A stretch of 60,549 nt of DNA from assembly GCA_040755755.1 (NCBI GenBank), contig JBFLZW010000044.1, positions 1 to 60,549 of the forward strand, written 5' to 3'. Of this stretch, positions 8,478 to 16,957 are shown one piece after another; position 1 is the stretch's first letter; each line of letters starts with the position of its first letter. This DNA is from a bacterium (GTDB lineage: Bacteria; SZUA-182; DTGQ01). The translations under genes were made by a program, and so were the position numbers. The notes beneath the pieces are model-generated. The model was not told the origin of the DNA, did no database searches, and saw only the letters and a list, made by a program, of their open reading frames with translations.

Positions 8478-8501
8478 CTTTCGGTAAAAAATTGCCGAAA
8501 G
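8478..8501. other. Hairpin in the region 8279-8570
   Basis: CTTTCGG (8478-8484) pairs with CCGAAAG (8495-8501) around a ten-base AT-rich loop. It is the only clear structure in the gene-free stretch between the divergent 79-residue gene and the HIT gene. It is about 70 bases upstream of the HIT promoter and has no terminator-like T-tract. Confidence 0.35.
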
Positions 8502-8570
8502 ACTTCGGCCTTCTTGTTCAAATGCTGAAAATGTATAAAAATCACAATCTTGATTGCCTTTCGTAATTGT

Positions 8571-8599
8571 TTGACAAGATTGGCAAAATCGATTAGAAT
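8571..8599 (+). promoter_or_regulatory. Sigma-70-type promoter of the HIT gene
   Basis: TTGACA (8571-8576) and TAGAAT (8594-8599) are separated by 17 bases, near consensus. The expected start site near 8606 leaves a leader of about 28 bases before the ATG at 8635. Confidence 0.75.
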
Positions 8600-8634
8600 T
8601 ATACCGCTTGCTCAAGAGAGGAGAAAGAATACCT

Positions 8635-9111
8635 ATGGAAAAAATCTGGGCTCCGTGGAGGATGCAGTATATTCTTTCCGAGAAGAAAAGTGGCTGTATA
8701 TTTTGTGAAAAAGCACAAGAGAGCGAAGACAGGGGAAATTATATTTTATTTCGTGATACGCTCGGATTCGTTATCATGAACATTTTCCCGTATAATAACG
8801 GGCATCTCATGATAGCTCCGTATCGTCATGCAGCCAGTCTGGAAGAGTTATCTTCGGAAGAGCTTTTCCAGATCATGACGTTGACCAAAAAGAGCGTGGC
8901 CTGTTTGCAGGAGGCCATGAAGGCTGATGGATATAATATTGGCATGAATGTCGGGGCCGTGGCCGGGGCCGGAATTGCCGATCACCTTCACCTCCACATC
9001 GTACCCAGATGGTGCGGAGATACCAATTTCATGCCGGTTTTAGCGGATATCAAGGTGCTGCCTCAGCATCTGGATACCACCTATGATATCCTGAAACCTC
9101 TCTTTCGATAA
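8635..9111 (+). CDS. HIT-family nucleotide hydrolase/phosphorylase
   Basis: 158 residues from ATG 8635, preceded by GAGAGGAGAAAG. It opens with MEKIWAPWRMQYI, common to bacterial AP4A phosphorylase-like HIT proteins. CIFCEK could bind metal together with other residues. The core has NIFPYNNGHLMIAPYRH and the catalytic histidine triad HLHLHIVPRW. HIT proteins cleave dinucleoside polyphosphates or nucleotide phosphoramidates. It begins a likely operon with the lapA-like gene (47 bases downstream) and lapB, all under the promoter at 8571-8599. Confidence 0.9.
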   Translation: MEKIWAPWRMQYILSEKKSGCIFCEKAQESEDRGNYILFRDTLGFVIMNIFPYNNGHLMIAPYRHAASLEELSSEELFQIMTLTKKSVACLQEAMKADGYNIGMNVGAVAGAGIADHLHLHIVPRWCGDTNFMPVLADIKVLPQHLDTTYDILKPLFR

Positions 9112-9158
9112 CGAAAAAGCTGGAAATAGAGAAATGGACAGGGTTGGGAGTGGAGATA

Positions 9159-9491
9159 ATGCATATTATTAAAATATTGCTGGTTGTGGTTATAGTTATC
9201 GTCAGTGTCGATTTTGTCAGGCAAAATGACTGGATTGTCAGGCAGGGTTATCAAATCCAGTATTATCGGTATCAAACCATAGAGATCCCGGTGATTCTCC
9301 TGCTTCTGGGCAGTCTCTTTTTTGGTGCCTTGATGGTGAGCATACCTTCATTCGTCAAGAACTTTAACCTGAAGAGGACCTTGAAAGCGGAGCGCCGAAG
9401 ATGTGCCCAGATGGAAAGGGAACTGAATTCCCTCCGGAACTTGCCGCTTACCGATGAAAAGGCCATTGAACGAATTGGAAAGGACACTTGA
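9159..9491 (+). CDS. lapA: LapA-family inner membrane protein
   Basis: 110 residues from ATG 9159, with GGAGTGGAGA upstream; a TTG at 9144 is an alternative. Two membrane helices (IIKILLVVVIVIVSVDFV and IPVILLLLGSLFFGALMVS) are followed by a charged coiled-coil segment (LKAERRRCAQMERELNSLR). This is the DUF1049/LapA layout. In Escherichia coli LapA forms a membrane complex with LapB that controls LpxC turnover and so lipopolysaccharide synthesis. The gene is 12 bases ahead of lapB, as in enterobacteria, which supports the assignment. Confidence 0.82.
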   Translation: MHIIKILLVVVIVIVSVDFVRQNDWIVRQGYQIQYYRYQTIEIPVILLLLGSLFFGALMVSIPSFVKNFNLKRTLKAERRRCAQMERELNSLRNLPLTDEKAIERIGKDT

Positions 9492-9503
9492 GGCAGAGAA
9501 ACA

Positions 9504-10673
9504 ATGCACAATGTATCTATCTACTTCACGGCTGCCATCTCCCTGGCTCTTGGAGCCTGGCTGGGGTGGACCATAGCTAAAAAGCCATCGCCGGAAAAAA
9601 AGACCGGCCAGAACGATCGCGACGCCTATATCCGGGGACTCAAATACATCATTTCCAATCAACCGGATAAGGCCATTGCCGAATTCACCAGGGCGGTTCA
9701 GGTCGATTCAAATACCATTGAAATTTACCAGGATCTGGGCAACCTGTTTCGGGAGCGGGGAGAGGTCGGACGGGCGACTCAGATTCACCAGAGTATTCTC
9801 TTACGGCCTTCACTGGACAGGGAATTCCGGATATCCGCTCTCATGAACCTGGGACTTGACTACCAGAAAGGCGGGTTTATCGACCGCGCAATCAAGGTTT
9901 ATCAGGAAGTCCTGGAGCATGACGAGGATAACCTGCAGGCCTACCGGCTGCTGGAAGAGCTGTACGAGGAAGGAAAAGACTGGGAAAACGCATACCAGAT
10001 GGAAAAACAGATTCAGAAACTTGCAGGAGCTTCCAGTAATTACTCCCGGATAGCACACCTTATGACTGAAATGGGTAAGGTGGCTTATCAGAAAAACGAC
10101 TATACTCAGGCCATCAAAAAACTGAAAGAAGCAATCAGCCTGGACAAAGACTGCACCGAGGCATATCTTATCCTGGGAGACATTTATCTGGCCGAGGATA
10201 AACCAGCCAAGGCGATTGCCATTTTCAATAAAATCATCTCCTCGGATCAGTACCAGCATTCCTTCGGCGTGCACAAGCTGCTGGAAAAGGCTTATCTCCA
10301 GAAGGGAAGATTTGAGAGCATAGAATCAGTTTACCAGGAAATTTTAACCCGTCGTCCCCAGGATACCCGGACCAGGGCTATCCTGGCTGATTATTACTAT
10401 AAAAAAGGGCTCATACCCAGAGCAATCGAAGAACTGCAGGAGGGGCTGAAAGTTTGCCCCGAGTCTCTGACCCTTCGCTCCACGCTGGCCGAAATGTTGA
10501 TCCGCGACAACCGTCAGGATGAGGCTCTTCGGGAATATCAACACCTTATAGAACAGATCATGGATAAAAACGAAGTTTTTTCCTGTCAAAAGTGTGGTTA
10601 TCAATCCTCCCAGATCCAGTGGAAGTGCCCGCAGTGCAAGGAATGGGACAGCTACGTGGCTCACCAGATATAA
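9504..10673 (+). CDS. lapB: LapB (YciM) TPR protein controlling LPS synthesis
   Basis: 389 residues, the usual LapB length. The N-terminal membrane helix (IYFTAAISLALGAWLGWTIA) is followed by about nine tetratricopeptide repeats, for example RDAYIRGLKYIISNQPDKAI and QAYRLLEELYEEGKDWENA. The C-terminus carries a rubredoxin-like zinc ribbon (FSCQKCGYQ ... WKCPQCKEW) with four Cys. In known members LapB anchors at the inner membrane and directs LpxC to FtsH. It follows the lapA-like gene directly. Its presence argues for an LPS-bearing outer membrane. Confidence 0.92.
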   Translation: MHNVSIYFTAAISLALGAWLGWTIAKKPSPEKKTGQNDRDAYIRGLKYIISNQPDKAIAEFTRAVQVDSNTIEIYQDLGNLFRERGEVGRATQIHQSILLRPSLDREFRISALMNLGLDYQKGGFIDRAIKVYQEVLEHDEDNLQAYRLLEELYEEGKDWENAYQMEKQIQKLAGASSNYSRIAHLMTEMGKVAYQKNDYTQAIKKLKEAISLDKDCTEAYLILGDIYLAEDKPAKAIAIFNKIISSDQYQHSFGVHKLLEKAYLQKGRFESIESVYQEILTRRPQDTRTRAILADYYYKKGLIPRAIEELQEGLKVCPESLTLRSTLAEMLIRDNRQDEALREYQHLIEQIMDKNEVFSCQKCGYQSSQIQWKCPQCKEWDSYVAHQI

Positions 10674-10727
10674 AATCCTGCCGTTTTCCGCCGACACTTT
10701 TAAAGACAAAAGAAACCAGACACAACC

Positions 10728-13418
10728 ATGATTGACAACCTGAAATCCAATCAGACCACGCATGATGAGACAAACGGACCATGTCTGCCCGCTGCCGAAG
10801 ATGCGGCTCTGACTCCCATGATGCAGCAGTACACCCGGATCAAGCGGGAGTACCGTGAGGCGATTCTTTTTTTCCGGCTGGGTGATTTTTATGAAATGTT
10901 CGGCGAGGATGCCGAAGTTGCCTCCCGGATACTTCAGCTTACTCTGACCAGCCGCGACCGGAACAAGGAAAATGCCGTGCCTCTGTGCGGAGTGCCCTAT
11001 CATGCAGCGGAAGGCTATATTGCCCGGCTGATCAGGGAAGGCTACACGGTGGCTGTCTGCGATCAGGTGGAGGACCCGAAAAAGGCCAAAGGGATCGTCC
11101 AGCGGGAAGTGACCAGGGTAGTTACCCCCGGCACGATCACCGATTCGAACCTGCTGGAAGGAAAAGAGAATAATTTTCTGGGATCCCTGGCCGTCAAGTC
11201 TTCCGGCCTCGGACTGACCTTTGCCGATGTTTCGACCGGCGAGCTCTGGATAACCGAATACCAGGGGCCGGACTGGTATCAGAAGCTTGAAACCGAGCTT
11301 TTTCGCAAAGCCCCGCGGGAGCTGATCGTCCCCCGCTCCCTGGCCGAAGATCATCTTTTCCGAAAGCTGTGGGCCGGGCTTCCCCGCATCCGCCTCGAAT
11401 ACCGGGATGATGACCGCTACCGGGAGGAGAGCGCCCGCAAATGCCTGCGGGAGCATTTCATGGTCCACTCCCTGGACGGGCTTGGCTGTGAGGGAAACAG
11501 TCTGGCAATTTTATCGGCAGCCGCAGCCATTTCCTATCTGCGCTCAACCCAAAAGCGCGATCTCTCCCACCTGCGCCGGCCCCAATGGTACAGCCTGAGC
11601 GAGTATATGATCATCGATGCCGCCACCCAGCAGCATCTTGAGCTGGTCTCTTCCTGGCAGGATGCCAAAAAAGGCGGCTCCCTGATGGCCGTTCTCGACC
11701 TGACCGAGACCTCGATGGGAGGACGCACGCTCAAGCAGTGGATTCTCCACCCCCTGCTCCAGGTTGAGGCAATCAACCAGCGGCTTGAGGCTGTGGAGTT
11801 TCTGGCCAGCCGACAGAGTCTGCGCCAGCAGCTGCGGGAGCTGCTGAAAAAGGTCTATGACCTTGAGCGGATATCCGGAAAAATTGCCCTCTTTTCCGCT
11901 TCGGCCCAGGACCTGACCGCGCTGAAAAATTCGATCGCTTTCCTTCCCCGGATAAAAGCCCTGCTGCCCAAAGAGCCTGCCTCCTCCCTGTTGGCCTCTC
12001 TGGCCGGATCGTGCGATGAGCTTCAGGATGTCTATCAGTGGATTACCTTAAGCCTGGCTGATCCCCCGCCCCCACCCTCGCAGGATACCGGCCTTATCAG
12101 GGAAGGGTACTCGGCTGAGCTGGATGAGCTTCGCCAGCTTGCCTTCGAGGGCAAAAACTGGATTGCCCGGCTGGAAAACCAGGAGCGCCGGAAGACCGGC
12201 ATCTCGTCGCTGAAAGTAAGATACAACAAGGTGTTTGGCTACTACATCGAAGTGACCAAAGCCAATCTGGGGCTGGTCCCGGACAACTACATCCGCAAGC
12301 AGACCATTGCCAATGGAGAGCGCTACATCACTGCCGAGCTCAAGGATTACGAGACCAGGGTCCTGACCGCCCACGAGAAAATGGTGCAGATGGAAAAATC
12401 CCTGTTCCAGGAACTTCTGGCCCGGCTCTCCCCGCAGGTGAACCGGATGCAGGAAACCTCCCGGAGCCTGGCCAGGCTTGACGTTCTGGCTGCTCTGGCT
12501 GAAGCTGCCTGCCGGTATCACTATGTCAGGCCGACGGTCAATGCCGGATCAGCCATTCAGATCGTCGAAGGCCGTCATCCGGTCGTGGAGCATCTGTCAA
12601 AGGATGAACGCTTTGTGCCCAACGATACCAGCCTCGATGACGAGAAAAACCAGCTCCTGATTATCACCGGCCCGAATATGGCTGGAAAATCAACCTATAT
12701 CCGGCAGGTGGCCCTGATCACCCTGATGGCCCACCTGGGCAGCTTCGTTCCGGCCAAAGAGGCGGTCATCGGCCTGGTGGACCGGATCTTTACCCGGGTA
12801 GGCGCGTCCGACAATCTGGTCAAGGGGCAGAGTACCTTCATGGTCGAAATGAATGAAACCGCCAACATCCTGAACAATGCCACCAGCCGCAGCCTGATTA
12901 TCCTGGATGAAATCGGCCGGGGGACCAGCACCTTTGACGGAATCAGCATTGCCTGGGCAGTGGCTGAGTACCTGCACAGCGAAAAGGTAGGAGCAAAAAC
13001 CCTGTTTGCCACCCACTACCATGAGCTGACCCGGCTGGCTGATTCCCTGGACAGGGTCCGGAATTACAGCGTGGCTGTCCGGGAATGGAACGATGAGGTG
13101 ATTTTCCTGCGGCGGATCATGGCCGGCAGCGCGGATAAAAGCTACGGCATTCACGTAGCCCGGCTGGCCGGGCTTCCTCCGCAGGTAATCGAGCGGTCCA
13201 AAGAGATCCTCACGTCCCTGGAAAAGCATAACGTCGAGGCTGCCGCCGAGACATCCGCCTTTCAAAAAGGCCAGCTCCGAAAGGGACGGCAGTTGTCTCT
13301 CTTTACCGCTCCGGAAGAATATGTGGCCGCAGAGCTTCGAGCCCTGGACCTTGGGAAACTTCCCGCTCAGGAGGCACTCAGGCTTCTCAAGAAATGGCAG
13401 AAGCTTATTGGGGGGTGA
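10728..13418 (+). CDS. mutS: DNA mismatch repair protein MutS
   Basis: 896 residues, full MutS length. The mismatch-binding domain has the Phe-X-Glu-type motif in FFRLGDFYEMFGEDA. The connector, lever and clamp domains follow, with the clamp sequence YNKVFGYYIEVTKANL. The C-terminal ABC-type ATPase has Walker A GPNMAGKST (about residue 648), STFMVEMNE, Walker B LIILDEIGRGTSTFDG and the switch ATHYHEL. It recognises base mismatches and short loops in DNA. The start ATG 10728 has only a weak ribosome binding site. The gene ends seven bases before the convergent coiled-coil gene, with no terminator between them. Confidence 0.97.
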   Translation: MIDNLKSNQTTHDETNGPCLPAAEDAALTPMMQQYTRIKREYREAILFFRLGDFYEMFGEDAEVASRILQLTLTSRDRNKENAVPLCGVPYHAAEGYIARLIREGYTVAVCDQVEDPKKAKGIVQREVTRVVTPGTITDSNLLEGKENNFLGSLAVKSSGLGLTFADVSTGELWITEYQGPDWYQKLETELFRKAPRELIVPRSLAEDHLFRKLWAGLPRIRLEYRDDDRYREESARKCLREHFMVHSLDGLGCEGNSLAILSAAAAISYLRSTQKRDLSHLRRPQWYSLSEYMIIDAATQQHLELVSSWQDAKKGGSLMAVLDLTETSMGGRTLKQWILHPLLQVEAINQRLEAVEFLASRQSLRQQLRELLKKVYDLERISGKIALFSASAQDLTALKNSIAFLPRIKALLPKEPASSLLASLAGSCDELQDVYQWITLSLADPPPPPSQDTGLIREGYSAELDELRQLAFEGKNWIARLENQERRKTGISSLKVRYNKVFGYYIEVTKANLGLVPDNYIRKQTIANGERYITAELKDYETRVLTAHEKMVQMEKSLFQELLARLSPQVNRMQETSRSLARLDVLAALAEAACRYHYVRPTVNAGSAIQIVEGRHPVVEHLSKDERFVPNDTSLDDEKNQLLIITGPNMAGKSTYIRQVALITLMAHLGSFVPAKEAVIGLVDRIFTRVGASDNLVKGQSTFMVEMNETANILNNATSRSLIILDEIGRGTSTFDGISIAWAVAEYLHSEKVGAKTLFATHYHELTRLADSLDRVRNYSVAVREWNDEVIFLRRIMAGSADKSYGIHVARLAGLPPQVIERSKEILTSLEKHNVEAAAETSAFQKGQLRKGRQLSLFTAPEEYVAAELRALDLGKLPAQEALRLLKKWQKLIGG

Positions 13419-13425
13419 AATATGA

Positions 13426-13866
13426 CTACTGGCTTTTTTTGGCTAATTCAACTACCTGCTTATTTATTTCAACCAACATTTGCATAACGGTGTCGAATCG
13501 TTGATTTATTTGATCTACGCGCTGGTTAATCAGATCTACCCGTTGACTTAATTGGCCGAATTCCTGCCTTACCTGAGCAATTTCCTGTCTGACTTGGCCG
13601 ATCTGGATATCGTTCTTCTGGCTTACCTGGGCAATTTCCTGTCTGACTTGACCAATTTCCTGTCTAACCTGGCCGATCTGGGTATCTGTTTTCCTGTCAA
13701 GTATATCAAAGCGATGGTCAAACTTCTCACCCAGTGCGTCGATCCTGGCATTGAGCTGATTACCTATGGAATCAATTCTTGTGTAAATATCAGCCAGCGT
13801 TATTCTTTTGAGTGCTTCGGAAGTCGTCTTAAATGCATCTGTGGCTTTAGGGAGAATATTTTTCAT
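13426..13866 (-). CDS. Coiled-coil protein with heptad repeats
   Basis: 146 residues, cytoplasmic, almost wholly coiled coil. The centre consists of exact seven-residue units (IGQVRQE, IAQVRQE and close variants), visible also as 21-base DNA repeats of the CAGGTCAGACAGGAAATTG type. These are followed by RVDLINQRVDQINQRF units. An amphipathic N-terminus precedes the coil. No membrane segment or catalytic motif is seen. Similar small coiled-coil proteins are often found as expanded families in bacterial genomes; their roles are mostly unknown. The gene has its own promoter (13934-13963, minus strand) and possible operator, and is convergent with mutS. Confidence 0.75.
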   Translation of the reverse strand: MKNILPKATDAFKTTSEALKRITLADIYTRIDSIGNQLNARIDALGEKFDHRFDILDRKTDTQIGQVRQEIGQVRQEIAQVSQKNDIQIGQVRQEIAQVRQEFGQLSQRVDLINQRVDQINQRFDTVMQMLVEINKQVVELAKKSQ

Positions 13867-13905
13867 CTATTCTGAACCTTTCTCTCCTTTGTTGAATCTT
13901 CTGCT

Positions 13906-13963
13906 GATATTTCCATCTCTTGAAATATCTCATATTATACGCAATAAAATTTACATGGGTCAA
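13906..13963 (-). promoter_or_regulatory. Promoter with downstream operator-like inverted repeat
   Basis: On the minus strand TTGACC (13963-13958) and TATAAT (13939-13934) are 18 bases apart, a strong sigma-70 promoter. Just downstream, covering the likely start site, lies the perfect inverted repeat GATATTTC (13906-13913) / GAAATATC (13922-13929), arranged as a repressor site or 5' hairpin. It serves the coiled-coil gene starting at 13866. Confidence 0.6.
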
Positions 13964-13983
13964 GGTCATTTTTACTCTTTTTC

Positions 13984-14910
13984 TTACCGGAATATCTTCT
14001 TGGCCAGAATGGTCATCATCACCCAGAACATCAACTGACCGAAGAATACCTCGACAATGACTAATGCCATACCAAAGCTGGTCTTAGGATAAATATCGCC
14101 ATATCCCAGCGTAGTTACGGTAACTACGCTGAAGTAGAAGCACTGGACTACTTTATCGAACCCGGTCAGGGGAACATTGATGGCCATATCGGTGAAGTAG
14201 TAAAATCCGCCGAAGAGACTGATGACGAACAGCATCCAGAGTATCCACCTGGTCACGCTGGTTCCGTACTTGCTTGTCATGCCCCAGAACCAGTACCAGA
14301 TCTTCAGCCCCTTGTTCTTGGTCTGAATGGCTTTCCAATGGCAATATTCAATGGTCAACTGGTCGCTGTCCCTGGAGAAGGTCATTTCGTCCAGCATGGC
14401 TATGAATTTTTTGTAGGTCATGTCAATCAGGTGCCTGCTGATCCGCTCGGCCTCTTCGATCTGGCTGTAGAGCAGACCCTGTCCCCGGGGAATCATTTTA
14501 AATTCCCGAATCGCCAGGTTAAATGCTTCCCGGTGAAAGTAGACATCTTCCGGGTTTTTCAAGTAGCATTCAACCGAGCGGGCATATTCCATGCTGGCTA
14601 ATTCGTGCCAGTTTTTATTTTGGGAGGCAATGTTGTCCTGAGCACAGCGGACCAGGCATTCTCCGGCCATAAAATGGTAGTGTCCGGCCCGTTCCCATTT
14701 TTTCCGCAGGGTACACTCGTTCTGGCTCTCGTACCAACTGGCCAGATTCATGAACATATTACCGGCTTTTTCAAAATTCCGCAGCCGTTTTTCCTGTCGG
14801 GCGACCTCTTCGAAATATTTGACTTCATCAGGAATGACTGGCTCAAGGCTGGCCTGCAAGATATCGGACGGTTGAATCTCCGGTGATGACAGGTCGGCGC
14901 CCAAATTCAC
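13984..14910 (-). CDS. Two-helix potassium channel with helical-repeat N-terminal domain
   Basis: 308 residues from GTG 14910, with AAGGATGT upstream. The C-terminal ~95 residues form a two-TM ion channel: TM1 RWILWMLFVISLFGGFYYF, pore helix and selectivity filter TVTTLGYGD, and TM2 MALVIVEVFFGQLMFWVMM. The TxGYGD filter marks a K+ channel. The first ~215 residues are cytoplasmic and helical, with repeated aromatic/Ala segments (NFEKAGNMFMNLASWYESQ, WERAGHYHFMAGECLVRC, ASMEYARSVECYL) resembling TPR or alpha-SNAP-type repeats. No RCK or cyclic-nucleotide domain is present. The helical domain may be a gating or docking module; that is inference. Confidence 0.85.
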   Translation of the reverse strand: MNLGADLSSPEIQPSDILQASLEPVIPDEVKYFEEVARQEKRLRNFEKAGNMFMNLASWYESQNECTLRKKWERAGHYHFMAGECLVRCAQDNIASQNKNWHELASMEYARSVECYLKNPEDVYFHREAFNLAIREFKMIPRGQGLLYSQIEEAERISRHLIDMTYKKFIAMLDEMTFSRDSDQLTIEYCHWKAIQTKNKGLKIWYWFWGMTSKYGTSVTRWILWMLFVISLFGGFYYFTDMAINVPLTGFDKVVQCFYFSVVTVTTLGYGDIYPKTSFGMALVIVEVFFGQLMFWVMMTILAKKIFR

Positions 14911-15165
14911 ATCACATCCTTCACCTGGTTAGTTATTCTTCCCGTTATGAGGCTGCACCATCATCCATAACCAACACCGCGCAAAAAATAAATTCCAGGA
15001 ATTCCCCTTCACTTTGTTATCGGCTCATTGCCATAAATACTTTTTCCACTCTCGCCCCTCGCTCCTGAGCGCCCGATAAAGGCCGCAGGCACAAGATGCC
15101 GGAAAATGCACATGCTGCGGAAGTATGTAGGTATACTGCGAACGGGTGAATATTGAACCTTTTGC
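14911..15165. other. Intergenic, no gene recognised
   Basis: This stretch lies between the K+ channel gene and the repeat block that ends the sulfotransferase gene, both read leftward. No good ribosome binding site with a continued reading frame was found, and no clear promoter for the channel gene. Confidence 0.35.
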
Positions 15166-15235
15166 TCAGGAGTCAGAATCCAGGAGTCAGAAGAAAAGAC
15201 AGCCTTTATTCTGACTCCTGACCTGCGACTCCTGC
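15166..15235. repeat. GGAGTCA repeats forming a 14-bp inverted repeat
   Basis: TCAGGAGTCAGAAT (15166-15179) is inverted perfectly at 15208-15221. Additional GGAGTCAGAA and GACTCCTG units lie inside and beside it. The right part is coding: it gives the last residues (GVAGQESE) and the stop codon of the sulfotransferase gene. The rest could fold as a hairpin behind that gene. Confidence 0.65.
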
Positions 15236-16054
15236 ATTCTCGACAAGCAGTTTTGCCCACTCGCATCCTGTGTAGGGTGCATTCCGGAATATTCTCAGGC
15301 AGGAGTCAGGCAGGCTGCCGATCACCTGCCTGAATTGCCGAAGGTCCTCCTCACTTACCACGGTCGGTATCTTATTCCCGTTCTTCTTTCCCCGGAAATT
15401 TATCCTCCCGTCTTTCCGCTCCAGTCCGAAGAAGCGGAACAGGTTCCCGATAACCTCGCCGTTATTAAGATCACCGGGAGCCATCAGCGTGTAGCACTCG
15501 GAGTGTTTGTTATAGGTATCCAAAAATCTGATTGCTCTATTTTCGATCTCGATCCATTGAAGCACAAGGTATTGGTACGGCGTAAGCGCATCGAGGGTGA
15601 CTGACTGAAAAATATCCTCTTTTCCCGTGAGTGTCCACCGGAAGTATTTCTTTCCGTCATCACCCCGGTAATATCTTCTGAGAGGAAGACGTATTTTATT
15701 CAGCCAGATATGCCTGTTGAGCTGACTTCTGGCCACCTCCAGCGGATTTCGGATGATATGGATGAGCTTCAGGTCAGGAAAAAATTCCATGGCAATGTCG
15801 GAAAAGGATTTCAGGAAGGCATTATTCGTTTCGAGGTAAACATCCGCCCGGCAGCGGCTGATTCTTCTCTGCTTTATTGCAAAAAGCCTTCGTATATCAT
15901 CAAATTTCTTTTCCTGATACCAGTAAATCGGCTTCCCAAACATGCTGGGGTATGGTTCGTGCCTGCTGACGCAATTTTTCACATTATCCTGAAAGAGGCT
16001 GGACAGATACTGCGTTCCTGATCTTCCGCTGGCCAAGACGAATATTTTGATCAC
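15206..16054 (-). CDS. PAPS-dependent sulfotransferase family protein
   Basis: 282 residues from GTG 16054, preceded by AAAGGTAAA; a TTG at 16072 is an alternative. The N-terminal P-loop-like 5'-phosphosulfate motif is ASGRSGTQYLSSLF and the 3'-phosphate motif is IHIIRNPLEVARSQ, which together bind 3'-phosphoadenylyl sulfate. The middle (LQWIEIENRAIRFLD) is usual for bacterial carbohydrate or lipid sulfotransferases. The acceptor is unknown; an envelope glycan is plausible. The last eight residues are encoded by the dispersed GGAGTCA repeat, so the original C-terminus may have been replaced by repeat invasion. It is a single gene on the minus strand. Confidence 0.82.
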   Translation of the reverse strand: MIKIFVLASGRSGTQYLSSLFQDNVKNCVSRHEPYPSMFGKPIYWYQEKKFDDIRRLFAIKQRRISRCRADVYLETNNAFLKSFSDIAMEFFPDLKLIHIIRNPLEVARSQLNRHIWLNKIRLPLRRYYRGDDGKKYFRWTLTGKEDIFQSVTLDALTPYQYLVLQWIEIENRAIRFLDTYNKHSECYTLMAPGDLNNGEVIGNLFRFFGLERKDGRINFRGKKNGNKIPTVVSEEDLRQFRQVIGSLPDSCLRIFRNAPYTGCEWAKLLVENAGVAGQESE

Positions 16055-16097
16055 GGCTTTACCTTTGATCAAAAGCTATCAGTTTTCAGTTCTTTTC

Positions 16098-16122
16098 TGA
16101 CCACTGGCCACTGACCACTCCC
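16098..16122. repeat. CTGACCACTGGCCACTGACCACT repeat
   Basis: A short block of the CACTGGCCACTGACCAC type lies directly downstream of the nitroreductase stop codon (16123). It matches the repeats at 4606-4628 and 6350-6402. Confidence 0.6.
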
Positions 16123-16752
16123 TCAATAAGAGCCAAGTCTCACAAATTCCTCGATCTTCCTCCTGAATGCCCTTGGCAGAAGATTAGTCCCTGACTTCAG
16201 ATTGCCGACTGCAATAATCATCGGGATGACCTTGTCAGGGGGAATATCGAATTCTTTTTTTATACTATCCTCGTCAAATCCATCCATCGGGTGAGTATCA
16301 AGACCGAGTCCTTTGGCTGTAATCATGAGGTTCATGGCAAACAGGGAGGCGTTCTTGATGGCAAAAAATTTCCTCTTGAGACTATTCTCCGGACCGTAGA
16401 GATTCTGGATCATATCGACATAGCCTTTTCTGGCATCAGGTTTCATATATCCCAGCTCTTCCCAGCTATCCAAAACTCTCTCCACGTTCTCTTCAACGCC
16501 GCTTGGATCAGCCACAATGATAAGCACTGCCGCCGCATCCTCAACCTTTCGCTGATTGAAAGCACATCGCCGCAGGATGCGCTTCCTTTCGGGGTTTCGC
16601 ACCACGATCAGTTTCCACGGCTGAAGGTTGAATGAGGAAGGTGCAAGGTTTGATATCTCAAGCAGTTCCCTGAGCTTTTCATCAGGAAGCTCCTGCCCGG
16701 TTTCAAAAAAGTTGATTGAGCGTCTTTCCTTGACAGCCTGAATCACATCCAT
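16123..16752 (-). CDS. Nitroreductase-family flavoprotein
   Basis: 209 residues from ATG 16752, with TTAGGAGG upstream. The family's N-terminus AVKERRSINFF carries the FMN-phosphate-binding Arg-Arg-Ser. SSFNLQPWKLIVVRNPE and the later GLGLDTHPMDGFDEDSIKKE and MIIAVGN follow the nitroreductase pattern. These FMN enzymes reduce nitro groups, quinones or related substrates with NAD(P)H; the natural substrate is not predictable. It is divergent from the EFR1-type gene. Confidence 0.88.
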   Translation of the reverse strand: MDVIQAVKERRSINFFETGQELPDEKLRELLEISNLAPSSFNLQPWKLIVVRNPERKRILRRCAFNQRKVEDAAAVLIIVADPSGVEENVERVLDSWEELGYMKPDARKGYVDMIQNLYGPENSLKRKFFAIKNASLFAMNLMITAKGLGLDTHPMDGFDEDSIKKEFDIPPDKVIPMIIAVGNLKSGTNLLPRAFRRKIEEFVRLGSY

Positions 16753-16911
16753 AATTAAACCTCCTAAAACATCGGGCCCTTACCCGCTGTGGAAAAATTT
16801 CTGAGAATATTCTCTTTTCCTGTCTGCTCTGATTGGTAATATCGGAAAGGAAAATCTTTGGGCGCGACAGATCAGCCAAAGGCTTCACGTTTTTCCGAAG
16901 AACTGATATAC

Positions 16912-16925
16912 TTTGGCTAACCAAA
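16912..16925. promoter_or_regulatory. Short palindrome in the nitroreductase/EFR1 divergent region
   Basis: TTTGG-CTAA-CCAAA lies in the 205-base divergent region. GCCAAAG (16875-16881) and CTTTGGC (16911-16917) also mirror each other. The position suits a site for a shared regulator of two redox genes, but the repeat is short. Confidence 0.25.
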
Positions 16926-16957
16926 CAATACCTTGATTAAAAAAGGGAGGATACAGG

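Noticed and set aside
8325-8615. 96-codon minus-strand frame between the small gene and the HIT gene
   Set aside because: It runs through the HIT promoter and leader, has poor composition and no ribosome binding site.
10344-11468. Long minus-strand frame opposite lapB and mutS
   Set aside because: Antisense shadow of two well-supported genes; the product has no coherent domain.
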